Source: Phymorhynchus buccinoides (Eukaryota; Mollusca; Gastropoda; Neogastropoda; Raphitomidae). Taken from it: 64,000 nt of DNA. Positions 59,618-64,000 of the stretch are shown one piece after another. Location of the stretch: the NCBI GenBank assembly GCA_017654935.2, contig CM065712.1, positions 23,970,585 through 24,034,584 on the forward strand, in the 5' to 3' direction. The translations under genes were made by a program, and so were the position numbers. Numbering within the stretch: the first letter of the stretch is position 1; every line of letters starts with the position of its first letter. The notes below the pieces were generated by a model. That model had not been told where the DNA came from, did no database searches, and was given only the letters and a program-made list of their open reading frames with translations.

Positions 59618-60430
59618 TGGCCGAAAGGCCAAAGAGGGCGTAAAAACATTATTTCTTCTTCTTCTACAATTCATTTTGCACACACAAGTGACAACACACA
59701 CTGTGTCACAGTCACACACACACACACACAGAGTAATAATAACGTCTGTCTAGCAACTGACATTGTCAGCACTTTGTTTTTCTTTGGGGACTGCAAAAAA
59801 CATGTTTGACTTTTTCTTCAAAAGTCACATTTCTAAAATGATAGCAAGCACTATGAATTCTTCTTCTTCTTCCTCCTCTTCTTCTTTGCCACAGGCAGCC
59901 AACTTCATCAGGCTGAAGATTCTGCTGCACTTGGGGAGGGGAGGGGGAGGTAGTTCTAGTAGAAAAAAGAAATAGGCCTAGGTAGCAGATCTATACGAAA
60001 GCAGGGAAGATGGGAGTAAAAGGGAAGGTAAAAATAAATTAGAATCTCCAAGGGGTTGTGTGATTGTGTGGATCTATGGGATCTTGATGCCTTTAAAATA
60101 TTGGCTCTGTAAACTCACTGTAAATATTGATAGTGAAATTAAACACGCGCACATGTGTGTGTGTGTGCCTGTGTTTAACATATTTTTGACGTTCATTTGT
60201 TTCTATTTGGTTTGTTATGTCTGTCTTACCCTGGCTTAAAGACTCCAGGGATTGATCATGGCTACGGCCGAAGCACTTGAACACTATGGTACAAAATTAA
60301 GCTAGGGATGAGAACATTACGTGCGTGACCGTTTTTGATTACCCCGCCATGTGGGCAGCCACACTCCGACTTTGGAGGATATTTGTTTCTATTGATCTTG
60401 AGGGTTAATTAATTTATTAATAACTTATTT
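59618..60430. other. No gene recognised
   Basis: Starts with a repeat fragment GGCCGAAAGGCCAAAGAGGG (also inverted at 39480-39500) and (TTC)n; the rest is unique, with a CA tract at 59713 and a (TTC)n patch at 59858. Confidence 0.5.
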
Positions 60431-60657
60431 ATTATTGTAAGGGCTTATTTAAGATTAAGCGCTAGAAATGCCCATTATTATTATTATTATTGAACTGAGT
60501 TTACGAGGTCAATATATTTAGCAACACATAACCCACCAGCGGCTATCACTGATCAATGCGTAGTGGAAACAGAGCAGTATTGAGGTTATCACTGTGTGGC
60601 TGATAAAGTAGCCAACGTTAGAAAGGAGATCTATCAAAACTTGTCAACATATATATG

Positions 60658-61108
60658 TTACGCCCAATCCATGACATTGCTCATTTCATGAAATGGGCAA
60701 AATGGTTTGCCCAGTTCGTGAAATAGCCAATTTATAACTTGCAATTGAGAAAAGCAATATGAATGAAAAATAGTTTTCGTTCATTAGCACACATAGATCA
60801 AGAATTGGTTCAAATGAATGAGAAATCTCATCTGTAGATGAAATAAAATTATTTTATTCAGACTTAATTTGATAAAACTTTTGATTCAACGTGTGGCTCA
60901 GGCATGCCCCAGCTTAGCATCTGGTCGAGTTGGGGGGCAGGATAGGGGTGCAGTTACAATGTAGAAAAGTGTGATACCATTGAATCAATCTTAATCAATA
61001 CCTGTGTGAATGTGGATTCAAAATTGTAATATACATTGTCCATTTCATAAATTGCGCAAAGCTTTTTGCCCATTTCATGAAATAGGCAATTTCACGGATT
61101 GGGCGTAG
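60658..61108. mobile_element. Fold-back element rich in TTTCATGAAAT words
   Basis: Inverted ends of ~70 bp: TTACGCCCAATCCATGACAT at the left and the reverse of ATTTCACGGATTGGGCGTAG at the right. Each arm holds two or three copies of a palindromic word, ATTTCATGAAATGGGCAA or close variants. The ~300-bp centre is unique and non-coding. Superfamily not recognised. Confidence 0.75.
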
Positions 61109-61265
61109 CATATATACTAGCACTGGTCAATACACATATTATGTAACACACACAGACACACACACAGTGACACACACTCACACGTACGCGCACGTACACA
61201 CACATGATACACATGTACATGTATGTATACACACATTTATGCATGAACACTCACACTGTAACTGT

Positions 61266-61645
61266 CACAGTGTAGAGTGGCAAAGTGGTAGCGCGTTCGC
61301 TTCGTGTCAAGTAAACCCGAGTTCGAACCTGGGTACAGGGGATTTTTCCTCTCACTTTGCACTAGGCCTTGCGGTCTGAACGTGGAGTCTTTCGTATGAG
61401 ACGATAAACCGAGGTCCCATGTGCTCATGCACTTAGCACACGTTAAACCCAGTGGCAACAAAAAAGTTGTCATTTGGTCAAAATTTACCCCCCTCCCTTC
61501 CTTCTTCATCAGTCGCACAAAAATCGCATGCAAAAAAAAATAAAAAAAAAAAAATGGGTGGCACGCCTCTGGCTGCGACTCTCTCCAGGTGGGAGCAACC
61601 TGAATTTCACAGAGACGCCTCTGTGACTATAATGCACCTAACCTA
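61266..61645 (+). mobile_element. SINE-1 copy, nearly full length
   Basis: GTGTAGAGTGGCAAAGTGGT then AGCGCGTTCGC (A box) and GTTCGAACC (B box), the GATGAGACGATAAACCGAGG core, a poly-A/TAAA patch and the GAATTTCACAGAGACGCCTC tail. It is the best template for the family consensus in this window. Confidence 0.87.
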
Positions 61646-61794
61646 ATATAACAGTCACATTGTCAATATCACGGGACATTATGTTTTAATTTAGACTATA
61701 CTCACACACTGCATAAAACAAGTTATGAACGCAGACGCACATGCCCATGTATGCAATGCTCACTGGCTTTCATACTGATACACACACACTCTCA

Positions 61795-62555
<761 letters not shown>

Positions 62556-62559
62556 CTTC

Positions 62560-62725
62560 TTCTTCTTCTTCTTCTTCTTCTGCGTTCCCAGACCATATGG
62601 CCATACTGGATAAGGTACATATGTATCCGTTTTTCACTTTTCACTGGTCTCCCCGCTACGTACAGCCGACACATCCGATTTCGGAGGAGCTCAAAGGAGA
62701 AAATTATTTGGATTTTTTTTTTTTT
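62560..62725 (+). repeat. Dispersed repeat with a (TTC)n edge
   Basis: A CTT/TTC microsatellite, then GCGTTCCCAGACCATATGGC, TCACTGGTCTCCCCGCT and a poly-T. The inverted relative is at 7680-7790 (GGGGAGACCAGTGAAAACTG, ATGGCCGTATGGCCTGGGAA, then (GAA)n). A short SINE-like family, not recognised. Confidence 0.65.
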
Positions 62726-62739
62726 TTTTTTTTTTTTTT

Positions 62740-62930
62740 GGGGGGGGGGGAGAGAAAAAAGGGCAGGATAATGGGCCAATAAGTCAGAATGAGAGTAAGA
62801 TAACAGAAAGCTAAGAGAAAAGGCAGAGTCAAAGAGAGTGGCAGTTTAGAGGAAGTTACAAGCCCAGAACTTCCAGGGGAACTGTTTATGCAAAAGACCG
62901 CCCGGGTATCCCCACAGGCGGGGGGGTGGG
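62740..62930 (-). repeat. Family E repeat, head part
   Basis: The reverse strand reads the GGGGATACCCGGGCGGTCTT head and the GACTCTGCCTTTTCTC body. A related minus-strand head fragment is at 54486-54560. Confidence 0.7.
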
Positions 62931-63134
62931 GGTGGGGGGCTTTGGTTTGCGTTAGTTATGTGCACTGCCAGTTTGTCGATTCCGATCATGACTGCCAGAT
63001 AGCGCTGTTAGCACGAGGGGTCAAGCTGATAGTCCGGATGGATGAGCTACAATTTGTTTATAGTGGGGATCCTTGCGTTGCCCAGGGTACATCTTCACTT
63101 CACTGTCTCAGCCAAATTGATAGCTATTTCTTTG

Positions 63135-63546
63135 GTATTTGGTATATATTCTAGTCACAGAGACTTATCTCTGTGAAATTCGGGCTGCTCTCCCCCTGGA
63201 GAGCGCGTCGCCGCAAGTGCAGCGCCGACCCTTTTTTTTTCTTTTTTTTTTTTTGGGGGGGGGCACAGGGTGAGGAGAGGGTGTGGGCACACTTGGAAAA
63301 CCTAGCTATCAATTTGGCTATACCAGGCAGCGGGATTTCTCCCTGCTCTTGCCGACTTTCAACTGCCGTGGGATTTTTACGTGCCGTAAAGCGCACGGGT
63401 CAGACTAGCTTTAAGTCCCCATCCGAAGGACTGGACGTTCAGTTTCGATTTTCCTGTCAAACTAGAAAGAAAGGGCGAGGCCGGGATTCGAAACCGGGTC
63501 ACTCACGCTGCAGTCACGCATTACATTTGGCAGGCGAACGCCTTAA
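63135..63546 (-). mobile_element. SINE-2 copy, head truncated
   Basis: Same body and tail as 47308-47717, but the tRNA-like head stops after GGCGTTCGCC. It lies ~370 bp before the RUNDC3-like exon, so it is in that gene's intron or upstream region. Confidence 0.83.
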
Positions 63547-63688
63547 GTATATCATAAGGCGCAGAGGTGTCAGTCTGGGGGAAAAGTATCGCCTTACTTA
63601 GTAAGGCCTAGTATCGCAAAATACGGTACTCCTGTCTTCTCTGCTTTCTACTTTGCTAAATTTCTTACCTACTTAAATTCAAAGTTCT

Positions 63689-63724
<36 letters not shown>

Positions 63725-63749
63725 CAATGTTCTTACTACTTCCCCTGCC

Positions 63750-63791
63750 CCTTGTGGTGCATAAATGCAACATTGGTGGTGAAAGGGTTAA
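63750..63791 (+). mobile_element. Family A element, right terminal fragment
   Basis: CTTGTGGTGCATAAATGC and CATTGGTGGTGAAAGGG then TTAA. Only the terminal ~40 bases remain, 130 bp before the RUNDC3-like exon. Confidence 0.6.
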
Positions 63792-63919
63792 ACTGTGAAT
63801 CGAGTGAAAATTCCCTTCACTTTGCCACAATGCACTACTGGGTGAAGATGGCAGTTTTGAGCGTCGTCATACTCAGACACACGTTAGCATTTAACAATGT
63901 GTTTTCAAAATGCCGACAG

Positions 63920-64000
63920 ATTCACAGTCAAGGCGCTGATAGACAAGGCCTGCTTCTGCAGCATCGACGACAGTTGTGAGGAGTTCGTCAACTTCTGCGC
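63920..64000 (+). CDS. Exon of a RUN-domain protein, RUNDC3-like (5' part, runs off the window)
   Basis: After an AG acceptor (GCCGACAG) the frame reads FTVKALIDKACFCSIDDSC then EEFVNFC to the window edge. This fits the start of the RUN domain of RUNDC3A/RUNDC3B (family pattern CRFSVKTL.. IDDSSEEFVNF). RUNDC3 proteins are neuronal RUN-domain proteins that bind small GTPases such as Rap2 (family knowledge). The first exon base completes a split Arg codon (xx|A). The exon is incomplete on its 3' side, and no upstream exon was recognised in the window. It could belong to another RUN protein, but IDDS.EEF is most like RUNDC3. Confidence 0.6.

Overview
This is a eukaryotic nuclear window, very probably from an invertebrate and most likely a gastropod or other mollusc. 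The evidence is a split gene with canonical GT/AG introns, very dense microsatellites, tRNA-derived SINEs, many short inverted-repeat transposons, and an animal-specific gene. The clade is inferred from repeat style, not proven. A 500-base run of N at 13501-14000 marks a scaffold join.

The main gene is an ortholog of SPOP (speckle-type POZ protein, the substrate adaptor of Cullin-3 ubiquitin ligases) on the minus strand. Seven coding exons can be placed with consistent splice phases: 51122-51045, 44953-44832, 41830-41679, 37951-37824, 36362-36185, 33061-33006 and 31238-31116. Together they encode exactly 279 codons and align without a gap to residues 1-279 of human SPOP, covering the whole MATH domain and most of the BTB domain. 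The C-terminal ~95 residues (rest of BTB, BACK, nuclear localisation signal) are missing. Only a 27-base shred of the next exon remains, cut by a TTAA-flanked miniature transposon.

From 14001 to about 36591 the sequence is a giant near-perfect palindrome. The last three SPOP exons appear on the plus strand (14251-19578) and again on the minus strand (36362-31116). Between the arms lie two head-to-head arrays of a 71-72 bp satellite meeting at about 25520. The left arm starts exactly at the scaffold gap and the left satellite is full of read-error-like indels, so a fold-back or two-haplotype assembly product is a serious possibility. A real inverted duplication is the alternative.

The satellite is an amplified internal piece of a miniature transposon (TTAA target, CCCTTTCACCGCCA ends, piggyBac-like) that is scattered through the window. 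At least two other dispersed families have also spawned tandem arrays (7.8-8.2 kb and 48.5-49.2 kb). Two SPOP exons have had their 3' ends plus splice donors tandemly copied into the following intron.

Region by region: 1-13.5 kb holds microsatellites and mobile elements with no recognised gene. 14.0-36.6 kb is the palindrome. 36.6-51.1 kb is the 5' two-thirds of SPOP with repeat-filled introns, including an unfamiliar 1.69-kb terminal-inverted-repeat element. 51.2-63.7 kb holds SPOP upstream sequence, an hAT-like relic, a LINE reverse-transcriptase tail, SINEs and a few anonymous unique stretches. At the right edge (63920-64000, plus strand) an exon resembling the RUN domain of RUNDC3 proteins begins and runs off the window.
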